Positions 1 through 6,241 are shown, counted from the stretch's first letter. The stretch is 6,329 bases of DNA from Thiotrichaceae bacterium UBA7359 (GCA_905182825.1 CAJJDJ010000186.1:1-6329); one strand, 5' to 3'. The notes: generated from the letters alone by a model not told the origin. A program made the numbers and translations.

Positions 1-107
1 GGCTTTGGTGAAAAATCAAAACTATAAATTAAGACAATACCCACCATGACATGCAACAATACTGATAAAATTATTGATCGGGAAGTCAGAAAAAAGTTTG
101 TTAGCAT
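1..107 (-). CDS. tolA: TolA N-terminus (partial, runs off the window)
   Basis: TolA is the inner-membrane-anchored protein that links the TolQ-TolR motor to TolB and Pal at the outer membrane. Only the first 35 codons are present. They read MLTNFFLTSRSIILSVLLHV and continue through a hydrophobic stretch to FDFSPK, which matches a TolA cytoplasmic tail plus single transmembrane helix (about residues 11-29). Ser15 and His19 fit the Ser-x3-His of the TolA transmembrane SHLS motif that contacts TolQ/TolR (Ser18 and His22 in E. coli). The ATG lies 1 nt after the tolR stop, so translational coupling is likely; I see no strong ribosome binding site. The frame stays open to the window edge, and the long helical domain II and C-terminal domain III lie outside. 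Position, motif and membrane anchor together make the call firm despite the short length. Confidence 0.88.
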   Translation of the reverse strand, partial: MLTNFFLTSRSIILSVLLHVMVGIVLIYSFDFSPK

Positions 108-108
108 A

Positions 109-540
109 TTATTTTTCAAGAGGATCAGTAATCATACCAATGGAGGGAACCCCTGCTTTTTGAAGTAAAGTCATTACCTCAACGATTTCTCCATAAGCAA
201 CATCAGTATCTCCTCCTAAAAAAACAGGTGTACTTGGCTGATATTTTAACACGGCGCTAACGCGATTTAATAGAATCTCTGCCGCAACGGGTTTGTCCTG
301 ATCTTCTCCATAATTAATAAAATAATTACCATTTTTATCAACATTAACTATTACAGGTTCTTTTTCATTTGGTGGTAATGGTGATGATGGCGCTTGTGGC
401 AAGTCAACTTTTACACCCTGACTTAGTAAAGGTGCCGTCACCATGAAAATAATCAACAAAACCAACATAACATCAATGTAAGGGACAACATTGATCTCAG
501 ACATTGGTCGTTTTTTAATTCGTTGTCTCATAATAAACAT
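109..540 (-). CDS. tolR: TolR, Tol-Pal proton channel subunit
   Basis: TolR is the ExbD/TolR-family partner of TolQ: one N-terminal transmembrane helix and a periplasmic domain that cycles between inactive and peptidoglycan-binding states. The 143 residues match the family's usual length (E. coli 142). The conserved SEINVVPYIDVMLVLLIIFM segment spans about 14-33. Asp23 in it corresponds to the essential proton-carrying Asp23 of E. coli TolR. A proline-rich linker (about 48-58) leads to the periplasmic domain, which ends in AGVPSIGMITDP. The ATG at 540 is preceded by AGAAAAG with a 7-nt spacer, a weak but usable Shine-Dalgarno; the ATG three codons later has nothing comparable. tolA follows after 1 nt. 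Unusually, tolR is separated from tolQ by 103 nt rather than nearly abutting it. Confidence 0.96.
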   Translation of the reverse strand: MFIMRQRIKKRPMSEINVVPYIDVMLVLLIIFMVTAPLLSQGVKVDLPQAPSSPLPPNEKEPVIVNVDKNGNYFINYGEDQDKPVAAEILLNRVSAVLKYQPSTPVFLGGDTDVAYGEIVEVMTLLQKAGVPSIGMITDPLEK

Positions 541-557
541 TTAAGAACTTTTCTAAA

Positions 558-586
558 ATTAGCGCTTTTCTCATGAGTTATGTCAA
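558..586 (-). promoter_or_regulatory. Possible internal promoter before tolR
   Basis: In the 103-nt tolQ-tolR spacer the minus strand has a perfect -35 hexamer TTGACA (586-581), a 17-nt spacer and GCTAAT (563-558), 4 of 6 to the sigma70 -10. The start point would fall near 551, leaving only about 11 nt of leader and cutting into the weak AGAAAAG ribosome binding site of tolR. That makes function doubtful, so this is a motif match only. Confidence 0.3.
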
Positions 587-643
587 AGTCACAGCAGGCT
601 CATGGTGCAGCTATCGTGGTACAAGTACATTTTTATAATATCC

Positions 644-1318
644 CTAGCTATGTGCGTGCCGGTGAAGTATTGATGCAAACTCTTCCATAAAGTTATCATA
701 ACGACTGATCAACCGTTCTACATCATACGAATACCGGTTATAGGCAATAACGGCAGGTATCGCAGCAAACAGGCCCATTGCTGTTGCAACCAAGGCTTCA
801 CTAATGCCAGGAGCTACCATAGATATAGTCGCATGTTGTACTGTGCCTAACGCCTGAAAACTATTCATTATTCCCCAGACAGTGCCTAGTAAGCCAATAT
901 AGGGACTAGTTGAACCAACCGTTGCGAGGAAAGAAAGGTTTGTTTCGAGGTGATCCATTTCTTTATTCATAGCAATACGCATAGCTCGTTGAGAAGCATC
1001 AACAATGGTTTCGGCATCGATGTTGTCCTGCTTTTGAGAGCGCGCAAATTCTTTGAAGCCTGCTTCGAATATTTTCTCCATACCACTCGGCTCATATCGT
1101 TTGGCGGTGATTCGTGTATATAAAGGGGTGAGGTCTTCTACAGACCAAAAACGCTCTTCAAATATCTCAGCATCTTGTTTGCCTCGTTTCAATAAGAGTT
1201 GTTTATTAAAAATCATGGTCCATGACACCAATGATGCTAGTGCTAGTATTAGCATCACAAATTGAACCAAAAGACTGGCGTTCAGGATTAATTCTATAAA
1301 TGAATGGTCAGGTGTCAT
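644..1318 (-). CDS. tolQ: TolQ, Tol-Pal motor subunit
   Basis: TolQ is the MotA/TolQ/ExbB-family polytopic inner-membrane protein that, with TolR, uses the proton motive force to drive TolA. The 224 residues are near the family length (E. coli 230). Transmembrane helices are visible at about 14-36, 132-152 and 168-192, with a large cytoplasmic loop between the first and second. Signature stretches include RAMRIAMNKE (111-120), SPYIGLLGTVWGIM (138-151), MVAPGISEALVATAMGLFAAIPAV (167-190 region) and YDNFMEEF (207-214). Thr146 and Thr179 line up with the pore threonines Thr145 and Thr178 of E. coli TolQ. The start overlaps the end of ybgC by 11 nt; GGAG lies 10 nt upstream inside ybgC. The gene is intact, with a C-terminus a few residues shorter than in E. 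coli. Confidence 0.98.
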   Translation of the reverse strand: MTPDHSFIELILNASLLVQFVMLILALASLVSWTMIFNKQLLLKRGKQDAEIFEERFWSVEDLTPLYTRITAKRYEPSGMEKIFEAGFKEFARSQKQDNIDAETIVDASQRAMRIAMNKEMDHLETNLSFLATVGSTSPYIGLLGTVWGIMNSFQALGTVQHATISMVAPGISEALVATAMGLFAAIPAVIAYNRYSYDVERLISRYDNFMEEFASILHRHAHS

Positions 1319-1721
1319 TATTTGCTAACTCCATAATTAAATCTTTAGGCATAGCGGATGCCTTTAATGTTATTGCGTTCAGACAGGCAACTTTAATTTT
1401 TGCCTCGATTAATGATTCATTGTTCTTATTTTTTATTGTTTGTTGAAAGATCAGACTCGCACCGCTTTTTTTTAATAAAGACGATGTCACCATTAATATA
1501 TCGTCTAAATATGCAGGTTTAATATATTCAATACTTACATTCTTTACAGCAAATAAAATTTCATGTTTTTTTTTAAGCATATCATGCTCATAACCAATAC
1601 TTCTTAACCATTCAGTTCGCGCACGTTCCATATAGCGTAAATAGTTTGCGTAAAACACAATACCGGCAGCATCAGTATCTTCGTAATAGACGCGTACCTG
1701 CCAGGTAAATTTAACAGACAT
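1308..1721 (-). CDS. ybgC: YbgC, tol-pal-associated acyl-CoA thioesterase
   Basis: This is a hotdog-fold (4HBT family) thioesterase that hydrolyses acyl-CoA thioesters. E. coli YbgC is reported to associate with acyl carrier protein and phospholipid-synthesis enzymes at the inner membrane. The 137 residues match the usual length. The signature VYYEDTDAAGIVFYANYLRY (11-30) contains the catalytic aspartate, Asp17, aligned with Asp18 of E. coli YbgC, and is followed by MERARTEWLR (31-40). The E. coli histidine in VVYHASY is Tyr24 here. As I recall, Pseudomonas YbgC also has tyrosine there, so I do not treat it as a defect. The ATG lies 5 nt after the ruvB stop with only a weak purine run upstream, which suggests coupling to ruvB. 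The 3' end overlaps tolQ by 11 nt, so ybgC belongs to the ruvB-tol transcript. Confidence 0.95.
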   Translation of the reverse strand: MSVKFTWQVRVYYEDTDAAGIVFYANYLRYMERARTEWLRSIGYEHDMLKKKHEILFAVKNVSIEYIKPAYLDDILMVTSSLLKKSGASLIFQQTIKNKNNESLIEAKIKVACLNAITLKASAMPKDLIMELANNDT

Positions 1722-1726
1722 CTCGT

Positions 1727-2782
1727 TTATTGATCATCTTTTTCAATATCCTTAAATAAATCTGAATATTGGGCAGAACCTTCAGGCATTTCCATACCAA
1801 AATGCAGCCAAGCTGTTTTTGTCGCTATTCTGCCTCTAGCTGTTCTCATCAAAAAACCTTGTTGAATTAAGTAAGGTTCAAGAACGTCTTCAATAGTGTC
1901 ACGTTCTTCACTAATTGCTGCGGCCAGACTATCAACACCTACCGGGCCACCATCAAATTTTTGTAGTATAGCGAGTAATAATTTGCGATCCATGGTGTCA
2001 AAGCCATGTGTATCAACATTTAGCATATCCAGAGCACGTGATGATACATCATCATTGATATTCCCATTTCCCTTCATCTGAGCATAATCGCGAACGCGGC
2101 GAAGTAATCTGTTGGCTATTCGTGGTGTTCCACGAGATCTTGCAGCAATTTCTCCGGCGCCTTTATCGTCAATTTGAACACTCAAAATGCTTGCTGATCG
2201 TCTAACAATCTCGCTCAACTCTTGAACAGAATAAAATTCAAGCCGCTGTACTATGCCAAAACGATCTCGTAATGGTGAGGTTAGTAATCCTGCACGAGTA
2301 GTTGCGCCAACTAATGTAAAGGGGGGCACATCAAGTTTAATCGCTCTGGCAGCCGGTCCTTCACCTATTATGATGTCAATTTGATAGTCTTCCATAGCGG
2401 GATATAACACTTCTTCAACAACGGGGCTTAATCGATGTATCTCATCAATAAATAATACATCATTAGTCTCTAGGTTAGTTAATAATGCTGCAAGATCCCC
2501 GGGCCGTTCTAATACTGGACCAGAAGTCTGCCTCATATTGACGTTCATCTCATTAGCGATAATATGAGCCAATGTTGTCTTACCTAGTCCTGGTGGTCCA
2601 AATATCAATACGTGATCCAGGGATTCAGCGCGTTGTTTAGCCGCGCCAATAAAGATCTCCATCTGTTCATGTACCGACACCTGACCGAGATAATCTTGTA
2701 GACGTTTTGGCCGTAAGGTATTGTCAGCCGACGCGTCATCCTCTGAACTTTGGGGTGAAATCACTTCATTGGATTCGACCAT
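1727..2782 (-). CDS. ruvB: RuvB, Holliday junction branch-migration ATPase
   Basis: RuvB is the AAA+ hexameric motor that, loaded by RuvA, pumps DNA through Holliday junctions. The 351 residues compare with 336 in E. coli; most of the surplus is a C-terminal extension (about 337-351) ending DIEKDDQ. Visible in order are Walker A GPPGLGKT (62-69), Walker B VLFIDE with the following IH (109-116), sensor 1 GATTR (159-163), the arginine finger in SPLRDRFG (Arg174), sensor 2 GTPRIANRLLRR (218-229) and the winged-helix domain with LEPYLIQQGFLMRTARGR (301-318). An in-frame TAA lies four codons upstream of the ATG, so this start is nearly forced. The nearest good Shine-Dalgarno, GGAG, is 15 nt away, longer than usual. 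ruvB is split from ruvA by 438 nt and is followed by ybgC after 5 nt. Confidence 0.98.
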   Translation of the reverse strand: MVESNEVISPQSSEDDASADNTLRPKRLQDYLGQVSVHEQMEIFIGAAKQRAESLDHVLIFGPPGLGKTTLAHIIANEMNVNMRQTSGPVLERPGDLAALLTNLETNDVLFIDEIHRLSPVVEEVLYPAMEDYQIDIIIGEGPAARAIKLDVPPFTLVGATTRAGLLTSPLRDRFGIVQRLEFYSVQELSEIVRRSASILSVQIDDKGAGEIAARSRGTPRIANRLLRRVRDYAQMKGNGNINDDVSSRALDMLNVDTHGFDTMDRKLLLAILQKFDGGPVGVDSLAAAISEERDTIEDVLEPYLIQQGFLMRTARGRIATKTAWLHFGMEMPEGSAQYSDLFKDIEKDDQ

Positions 2783-2865
2783 ATCAGATATTTATTTCTC
2801 CATTAAATGTATTAAAAAGGTATCGCAAAATAAATCTCTCTTTTGAAAATCAGTCTTTGCGTACT

Positions 2866-2886
2866 GTATTGATCTTTGATCAATAC
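2866..2886. repeat. Perfect 9-bp inverted repeat, 3-nt loop
   Basis: On the minus strand the arms GTATTGATC (2886-2878) and GATCAATAC (2874-2866) flank AAA. The repeat starts 14 nt after the stop of the 38-codon ORF and about 80 nt before ruvB. It has no T-tract directly after it on either strand, so it is not a typical intrinsic terminator. It could be an RNA stem that stabilises or pauses the message, or a dimeric protein's operator. It contains TTGAT and ATCAA half-sites like an FNR/ANR box, but 5 nt apart rather than the canonical 4. Confidence 0.7.
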
Positions 2887-2900
2887 CTGTTATCTGTCAC

Positions 2901-3017
2901 CTAATGAAAGTACCTTAATAAATATTCGTCAATGATACCGACCGAAACATTCACGTTAAGAACTGATAATATATAAACCGGCTTATCAATAAAGTCGTTC
3001 AAAATATTAATCATCAT
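2901..3017 (-). CDS. Candidate 38-residue small protein, unrecognised
   Basis: I do not recognise this reading frame. It begins MMINILNDFIDKPVYILSVL, has a hydrophobic, beta-rich or weakly membrane-like middle (about 13-29, with two asparagines) and ends DEYLLRYFH. It has no cysteine and few charges. Translation is supported by AAGGA placed 8 nt before the ATG, a better initiation site than those of ruvB, ybgC or tolR. Transcription is supported by the Fur-box promoter about 60 nt upstream. The frame also opens six codons earlier at an ATG at 3035, but the ribosome binding site favours 3017. An open frame of this length can arise by chance in AT-rich DNA. It may be a genuine small iron-responsive protein, a leader peptide, or noise inside a ruvB 5' leader. 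Confidence 0.4.
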   Translation of the reverse strand: MMINILNDFIDKPVYILSVLNVNVSVGIIDEYLLRYFH

Positions 3018-3025
3018 TATGACTT

Positions 3026-3030
3026 TCCTT
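3026..3030 (-). promoter_or_regulatory. Ribosome binding site of the small ORF
   Basis: AAGGA lies on the minus strand with an 8-nt spacer (AAGTCATA) before the ATG at 3017. Its strength and spacing are near the optimum, and they decide the start against the earlier in-frame ATG at 3035. Confidence 0.55.
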
Positions 3031-3074
3031 TGCATACCAGCATAATCAAACAGGGAAGAGCTCTCGTCGGAAAA

Positions 3075-3103
3075 TTTATATTAATAATCATTATCTCAAT
3101 CAA
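3075..3103 (-). promoter_or_regulatory. Sigma70-like promoter upstream of the small ORF and ruvB
   Basis: The minus strand shows TTGATT (3103-3098, 4 of 6 to TTGACA), a 17-nt spacer and TATAAA (3080-3075, 5 of 6 to TATAAT). The predicted start point is near 3068, about 50 nt before the small-ORF ATG and about 285 nt before ruvB. It is the best promoter match I found in the gap. With no clear terminator before ruvB it could drive ruvB-ybgC-tolQRA. AT-rich sequence produces such matches by chance, but the overlapping Fur box raises the likelihood. Confidence 0.55.
3077..3095 (-). promoter_or_regulatory. Fur box overlapping the promoter
   Basis: The 19-mer matches the E. coli Fur consensus at 16 of 19 positions. 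On the minus strand it reads as the hexamers GATAAT and GATTAT followed by TAATATA. Under the 7-1-7 model, AGATAATGATTATTA (3096-3082) differs from TGATAATnATTATCA at two positions. It covers the promoter spacer and most of the -10, the classical arrangement for Fe2+-Fur repression. The match is seen in the sequence; binding is inferred. Confidence 0.55.
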
Positions 3104-3220
3104 TTTATTTTTCGAGTGATTTTTAATCGACTTATAATTCTATTTCTCTCTTTGTTTATTTTATAAGGGAATACTCCATATAATAATATTAAATACCTTT
3201 AAGTATAAGAGATTAAGTAA

Positions 3221-3820
3221 CTATTTTTTTACAGAATTTTTCAATGCTTCGCGAATCAACTCTTCACTGCTCAGACCTTCAGCTGTTATTGCTAGTACAA
3301 AGCGGCTAGCCTCTGATGGTTTGTAGCCTAGTCCAATCAATGCGCTAACTGCTTCATTGACCGGATCATTAGCGAGATTTAGATTTTCGCTATTTAGCGT
3401 AACTGATATTTTTGGCAGCCCATCAAGACGATCTCTCATCTCAACGATCAAACGCTCAGCTGTCTTTTTACCGACTCCTGGTAATTTAGTAAGCCTTGCG
3501 GCATCATTATTTTGAACACATAGGGCAAATTCATCTGCCTCAATACCAGATAAAATTGTCAATCCCATTTTTGCTCCAACACCATTTACTTTTATTAAGA
3601 TGCGAAATAAGTGACGTTCATCTTCTGTTGCAAAACCAAATAGCAAATGCGCATCATCGCGTACTACTAAATGTGTAAATATCTCCACCTCATTGTTAAT
3701 CTCAGGTAAAACGTAAAAAGTAGTCATCGGTGCTTCAATTTCATAACCGATGCCTTGCACATCTAACAATAAAAACGGTGGTTGTTTTTTTATGATAACG
3801 CCACGAAGAAAACCTATCAT
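3221..3820 (-). CDS. ruvA: RuvA, Holliday junction recognition subunit
   Basis: RuvA binds the four-way junction as a tetramer and loads RuvB hexamers on opposite arms. The 199 residues are near E. coli's 203. The N-terminal OB-fold (about 1-64) includes MIGFLRG and the acidic pin VRDDAHLLFGF with Asp55 and Asp56, which helps separate strands at the crossover. Two helix-hairpin-helix motifs follow: VNGVGAKMGLTILSG (78-92) and LPGVGKKTAERLIVEMRDRL (113-132). A flexible linker (about 135-152) leads to the RuvB-binding domain III, with ALIGLGYKPSEA (160-171). The ATG overlaps the ruvC stop in an ATGA junction. A good ribosome binding site, GGAAGG, lies 5 nt upstream. Downstream, the usual immediate passage into ruvB is broken by a long gap. 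Confidence 0.98.
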   Translation of the reverse strand: MIGFLRGVIIKKQPPFLLLDVQGIGYEIEAPMTTFYVLPEINNEVEIFTHLVVRDDAHLLFGFATEDERHLFRILIKVNGVGAKMGLTILSGIEADEFALCVQNNDAARLTKLPGVGKKTAERLIVEMRDRLDGLPKISVTLNSENLNLANDPVNEAVSALIGLGYKPSEASRFVLAITAEGLSSEELIREALKNSVKK

Positions 3821-4335
3821 TGTAACCTTCCATAACGTATTCCACTGACGCCCTGCATACGTAATAAACCTTCACGTGAGTTTGCATGACACAGAGCAAT
3901 CGCTAGTGCATCGGCCGCATCTGCTTTTGGTCTTTTTTTCAGACAAAGTAGGATTTTTATCATATGTTGCACCTGCTCTTTAGTCGCGTGGCCTTTGCCG
4001 ACTGTCGCTTGTTTGACTTGATTAGCTGTATATTCATAAACAGGCAAATCTTGTATAGCGCAAGCCGCAATGGCAACCCCTCGTGCTTGACCAAGTTTAA
4101 TCACAGAGTCAGCATTACGGTTCATAAATATTCTCTCAATTGAAACTTCTACTGGTTCGTATTCGTGGATAATTTCAATAATACCTTGATGAATGACTTT
4201 AAGTTTATCGGCAAGTGTTTCACCTTTTACCTTTATAACACCGTCATCAACATGTTTGCAGTGGTTGCCGTTAGAGTCGATGATTCCGTAACCAGTATTT
4301 ATCGAACCAGGATCAATTCCTAAGGTTCGGATCAA
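3817..4335 (-). CDS. ruvC: RuvC, Holliday junction resolvase
   Basis: RuvC is a dimeric, Mg2+-dependent endonuclease with an RNase H-like fold that nicks Holliday junctions symmetrically. The 172 residues match E. coli's 173. The four catalytic acids are present: Asp8 in LGIDPGS, Glu67 in SIERIF, and Asp139 and Asp142 in KADAADALA, each one residue beyond E. coli Asp7, Glu66, Asp138 and Asp141. The conserved LGQARGVAIA (81-90) and QVQHMIK (121-127) are also visible. The start codon is TTG at 4335, overlapping the yebC stop TGA as TTGA. No ATG lies between it and the first catalytic Asp, and the N-terminus aligns with the family, so TTG is well supported. No clear ribosome binding site precedes it; coupling to yebC is likely. 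The end overlaps ruvA by 4 nt. Confidence 0.97.
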   Translation of the reverse strand: MIRTLGIDPGSINTGYGIIDSNGNHCKHVDDGVIKVKGETLADKLKVIHQGIIEIIHEYEPVEVSIERIFMNRNADSVIKLGQARGVAIAACAIQDLPVYEYTANQVKQATVGKGHATKEQVQHMIKILLCLKKRPKADAADALAIALCHANSREGLLRMQGVSGIRYGRLQ

Positions 4336-5078
4336 CTTAGTTCAGCCAAGACATCATCAGGTATTTCTGCATTTGAATATACCTTTTGCACATCATCCAA
4401 ATCTTCCAGCACATCCAGCAGTTTCAACATGCTTTCAGCTCCTTTTCTATCAAGTTCACATGGAATAGATGCACGCATAGTGATTTCAGCATTTTCTGGT
4501 TTGAAGCCTGCTATTATTAAGGCTTCTTTAATATCGACAAAACTGTCTGGTTCAGTAATTACATCAATAGAACCATCATCATTTGTAATAATATCATCTG
4601 CTCCATGTTCTAATGCGACTTCTAGCACTTTATCTTCATCGGGACCGCTAGCAAATGAAATTAAGCCCACTTTTATAAAAAGATAGGCAACAGAGCCATC
4701 TGTGCCAAGATTGCCACCATATTTAGTAAAGGCGTGGCGGACTTCAGAAACCGTGCGATTTCTATTGTCTGTCATAGTGTCTACTAAAACAGCGACACCT
4801 CCGGGGCCATATCCCTCATAACGGAGCTCATCAACATTTTCACCTTCTTCATTGCCTCCGCCGCGCTTAACGGCACGTTCAATAGTGTCTTTAGGCATAC
4901 TCAGCGATTTAGCAGTATCGATCGCGGCTCGTAACCTCGGGTTAGCATCGGGGTCACTGCCACCTAACTTTGCTGCTATGGTAACTTCGCGAATGAGTTT
5001 AGTGAAAAGCTTTCCACGCTTGGCGTCTTGTTTACCTTTGCGATGTTGAATATTAGCCCACTTACTATGACCTGCCAT
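4332..5078 (-). CDS. yebC: YebC/TACO1-family protein
   Basis: YebC proteins were long annotated as transcriptional regulators (P. aeruginosa PmpR is one). More recent work on bacterial and mitochondrial relatives points to a role in translation, relieving ribosome stalls at proline-rich stretches. Which applies here cannot be read from sequence. The 248 residues match E. coli YebC (246). The N-terminal signature MAGHSKWANIQHRKGKQDAK (1-20) is followed by LFTKLIREV (24-32), the MPKDTIERAVKRG block (61-73) and YEGYGPGGVAVLVDTMTDNR (87-106), giving the full three-domain family layout. GGA lies 8 nt before the ATG. The gene is the first of the yebC-ruvC-ruvA cluster and overlaps ruvC by 4 nt. The 89-nt spacer to nadA contains TATGAT but no good matching -35. 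Confidence 0.97.
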   Translation of the reverse strand: MAGHSKWANIQHRKGKQDAKRGKLFTKLIREVTIAAKLGGSDPDANPRLRAAIDTAKSLSMPKDTIERAVKRGGGNEEGENVDELRYEGYGPGGVAVLVDTMTDNRNRTVSEVRHAFTKYGGNLGTDGSVAYLFIKVGLISFASGPDEDKVLEVALEHGADDIITNDDGSIDVITEPDSFVDIKEALIIAGFKPENAEITMRASIPCELDRKGAESMLKLLDVLEDLDDVQKVYSNAEIPDDVLAELS

Positions 5079-5167
5079 TGATATATTCCATACTGATTGA
5101 AGTTTTAATAAAAATCATACTATCATTCATGTCTATTGTGCCCAAGATATGCAACGTAATATTATGT

Positions 5168-6241
5168 TCATGCATCGCCAGCTAGTTTGTTAGCAGGTTT
5201 TTTTGCAGTAAAGATAAGCAAACGTTCTATTGAATTTCTAGCACGTTGAGCAATATTTGTTTCGACAAATACTTCATTGTCACCGGTATCCAGAACCCGA
5301 GATAGCTTGCGTAGGCTATTCATCGCCATCCAGGGACAATGCGCACAACTAATACATGTTGCACTTTTCCCTGCAGTCGGTGCTTCAATGAAAATTTTAT
5401 CGGGTGCAGCTTCTTTCATTTTATGAAAAATGCCTGTATCTGTCGCCACAATAAATTTCATGGCATCCATTTCGATTACAGCATTAATGATACCTGTAGT
5501 GGAACTAACTAAATCCGCCTGAGCAATAACCGACCCTGGTGACTCGGGATGGACTAGCACTTTTGCATCAGGGTGATTCTTCCTTAAGGTTCTCAATTCT
5601 TTTCCTTTAAATTCTTCATGTACGATACAGGCACCTTGCCAGATCAACATGTCTGCTCCAGTTTTTTTCTGAACGTAGTCACCAAGATATTTATCGGGCG
5701 CCCAAATTATTTTTTTGCCTTTATTGACTAAATATTGAATAACATCAACTGCACTACCGGAGGTCACCATCCAGTCCGCGCGGGCTTTTACTGCAGCGCT
5801 GGTGTTGGCATAAACCACAACAATACGTTCAGGGTGTGCATCACAGAAATTTGAGAACTCATCTACCGGGCAGCCCAAATCTAGTGAGCAATTAGCATTC
5901 AATTCCGGCATTAGAATACGTTTTTCTGGATTAAGAATTTTGGCTGTTTCACCCATGAACTTAACACCACAAACAATTAGAGTGTCTGCATGTGATTCAT
6001 TTCCAAAACGTGCCATATCTAAAGAATCAGAGACGTAACCACCGGTTGAATCAGCTAGTACCTGTAGGTCGGGTTCAGTATAGTAATGTGCTACTATTAG
6101 AGCATTACGCTGTTCTAATTGTAGTTTTATTTTTTGCGTTAATTCACTACGTTCATGTTCGTTAATTTCTTCAACGACTGTCGGTGGAATCTGTTCTTTT
6201 GGCAAGCTATAAGAGCGATTGATTGTGGCTTCAGAGGTCAT
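5168..6241 (-). CDS. nadA: Quinolinate synthase NadA
   Basis: NadA is the cytoplasmic [4Fe-4S] enzyme that condenses iminoaspartate with dihydroxyacetone phosphate to give quinolinate, in de novo NAD synthesis. Started at ATG 6241 it has 357 residues (E. coli 347). The frame can extend to a TTG at 6277 (369 residues), but that adds a poorly conserved tail and has no ribosome binding site. The ATG has none either, so the start is uncertain. Numbered from the ATG, the cluster ligands are Cys118 (NANCSLDLGCP), Cys205 (WQGACIVH) and Cys302 in the C-x2-C-x2-C motif CISCAHCPWMAMN (296, 299, 302), aligned with E. coli Cys113, Cys200 and Cys297. VAHYYTEPD, KFMGETAKIL, YANTSAAVKARADW and VHPESP are further hallmarks. 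yebC begins 89 nt downstream, so separate transcription is possible. Confidence 0.97.
   Translation of the reverse strand: MTSEATINRSYSLPKEQIPPTVVEEINEHERSELTQKIKLQLEQRNALIVAHYYTEPDLQVLADSTGGYVSDSLDMARFGNESHADTLIVCGVKFMGETAKILNPEKRILMPELNANCSLDLGCPVDEFSNFCDAHPERIVVVYANTSAAVKARADWMVTSGSAVDVIQYLVNKGKKIIWAPDKYLGDYVQKKTGADMLIWQGACIVHEEFKGKELRTLRKNHPDAKVLVHPESPGSVIAQADLVSSTTGIINAVIEMDAMKFIVATDTGIFHKMKEAAPDKIFIEAPTAGKSATCISCAHCPWMAMNSLRKLSRVLDTGDNEVFVETNIAQRARNSIERLLIFTAKKPANKLAGDA

Larger units (their letters stand above)
2783..3220. other. 438-nt AT-rich gap between ruvA and ruvB
   Basis: ruvA and ruvB are normally adjacent or overlapping, so this is a long interruption. On the minus strand it holds, in order, about 117 nt of very AT-rich sequence with no motif I can name, a Fur-box promoter (3075-3103), a small ORF with a good ribosome binding site (2901-3017), a perfect 9-bp hairpin (2866-2886), and about 80 nt leading to ruvB. 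I see no convincing Rho-independent terminator after ruvA. There are no terminal inverted repeats or target duplications to suggest an insertion element, and I found no gene on the plus strand. Confidence 0.8.

Noticed and set aside
541..643. Short peptides (13 and 19 codons) in the tolQ-tolR spacer
   Set aside because: Both are very short and lack a convincing ribosome binding site; the second runs into tolR in another frame. Chance frames are the simpler explanation.
1641..1680. YbgC active-site defect: Tyr24 in place of the E. coli histidine
   Set aside because: The catalytic Asp17 and surrounding motif are intact, and tyrosine at this position occurs, as I recall, in Pseudomonas YbgC, so this is normal family variation.
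2866..2886. Canonical FNR/ANR binding site
   Set aside because: The TTGAT and ATCAA half-sites are separated by 5 nt; the family spacing is 4. Listed only as an inverted repeat.
2707..2904. Plus-strand open frame across the ruvB start and gap
   Set aside because: It covers the 5' end of ruvB in antisense, has no family resemblance and no clear ribosome binding site. The same holds for other plus-strand frames opposite tolQ, ruvB, ruvA and yebC.
3150..3220. Possible terminator after ruvA
   Set aside because: Short complementary stretches exist (for example TACTT/AGGTA, and CTTATAA/TTATAAG with a 23-nt loop), but the loops are too small or too large, the stems are AT-only or nearly so, and no T-tract follows.
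2783..3220. Insertion of a MITE or other small mobile element between ruvA and ruvB
   Set aside because: I found no matching terminal inverted repeats or flanking direct repeats; the only strong palindrome is internal.
5114..5142. Possible yebC promoter: TATGAT at 5119-5114 on the minus strand
   Set aside because: The -10 is 5 of 6, but 17 nt upstream stands only GGCACA (3 of 6). TTGGGC slightly further up gives a 20-nt spacer. Too weak to list as a feature.
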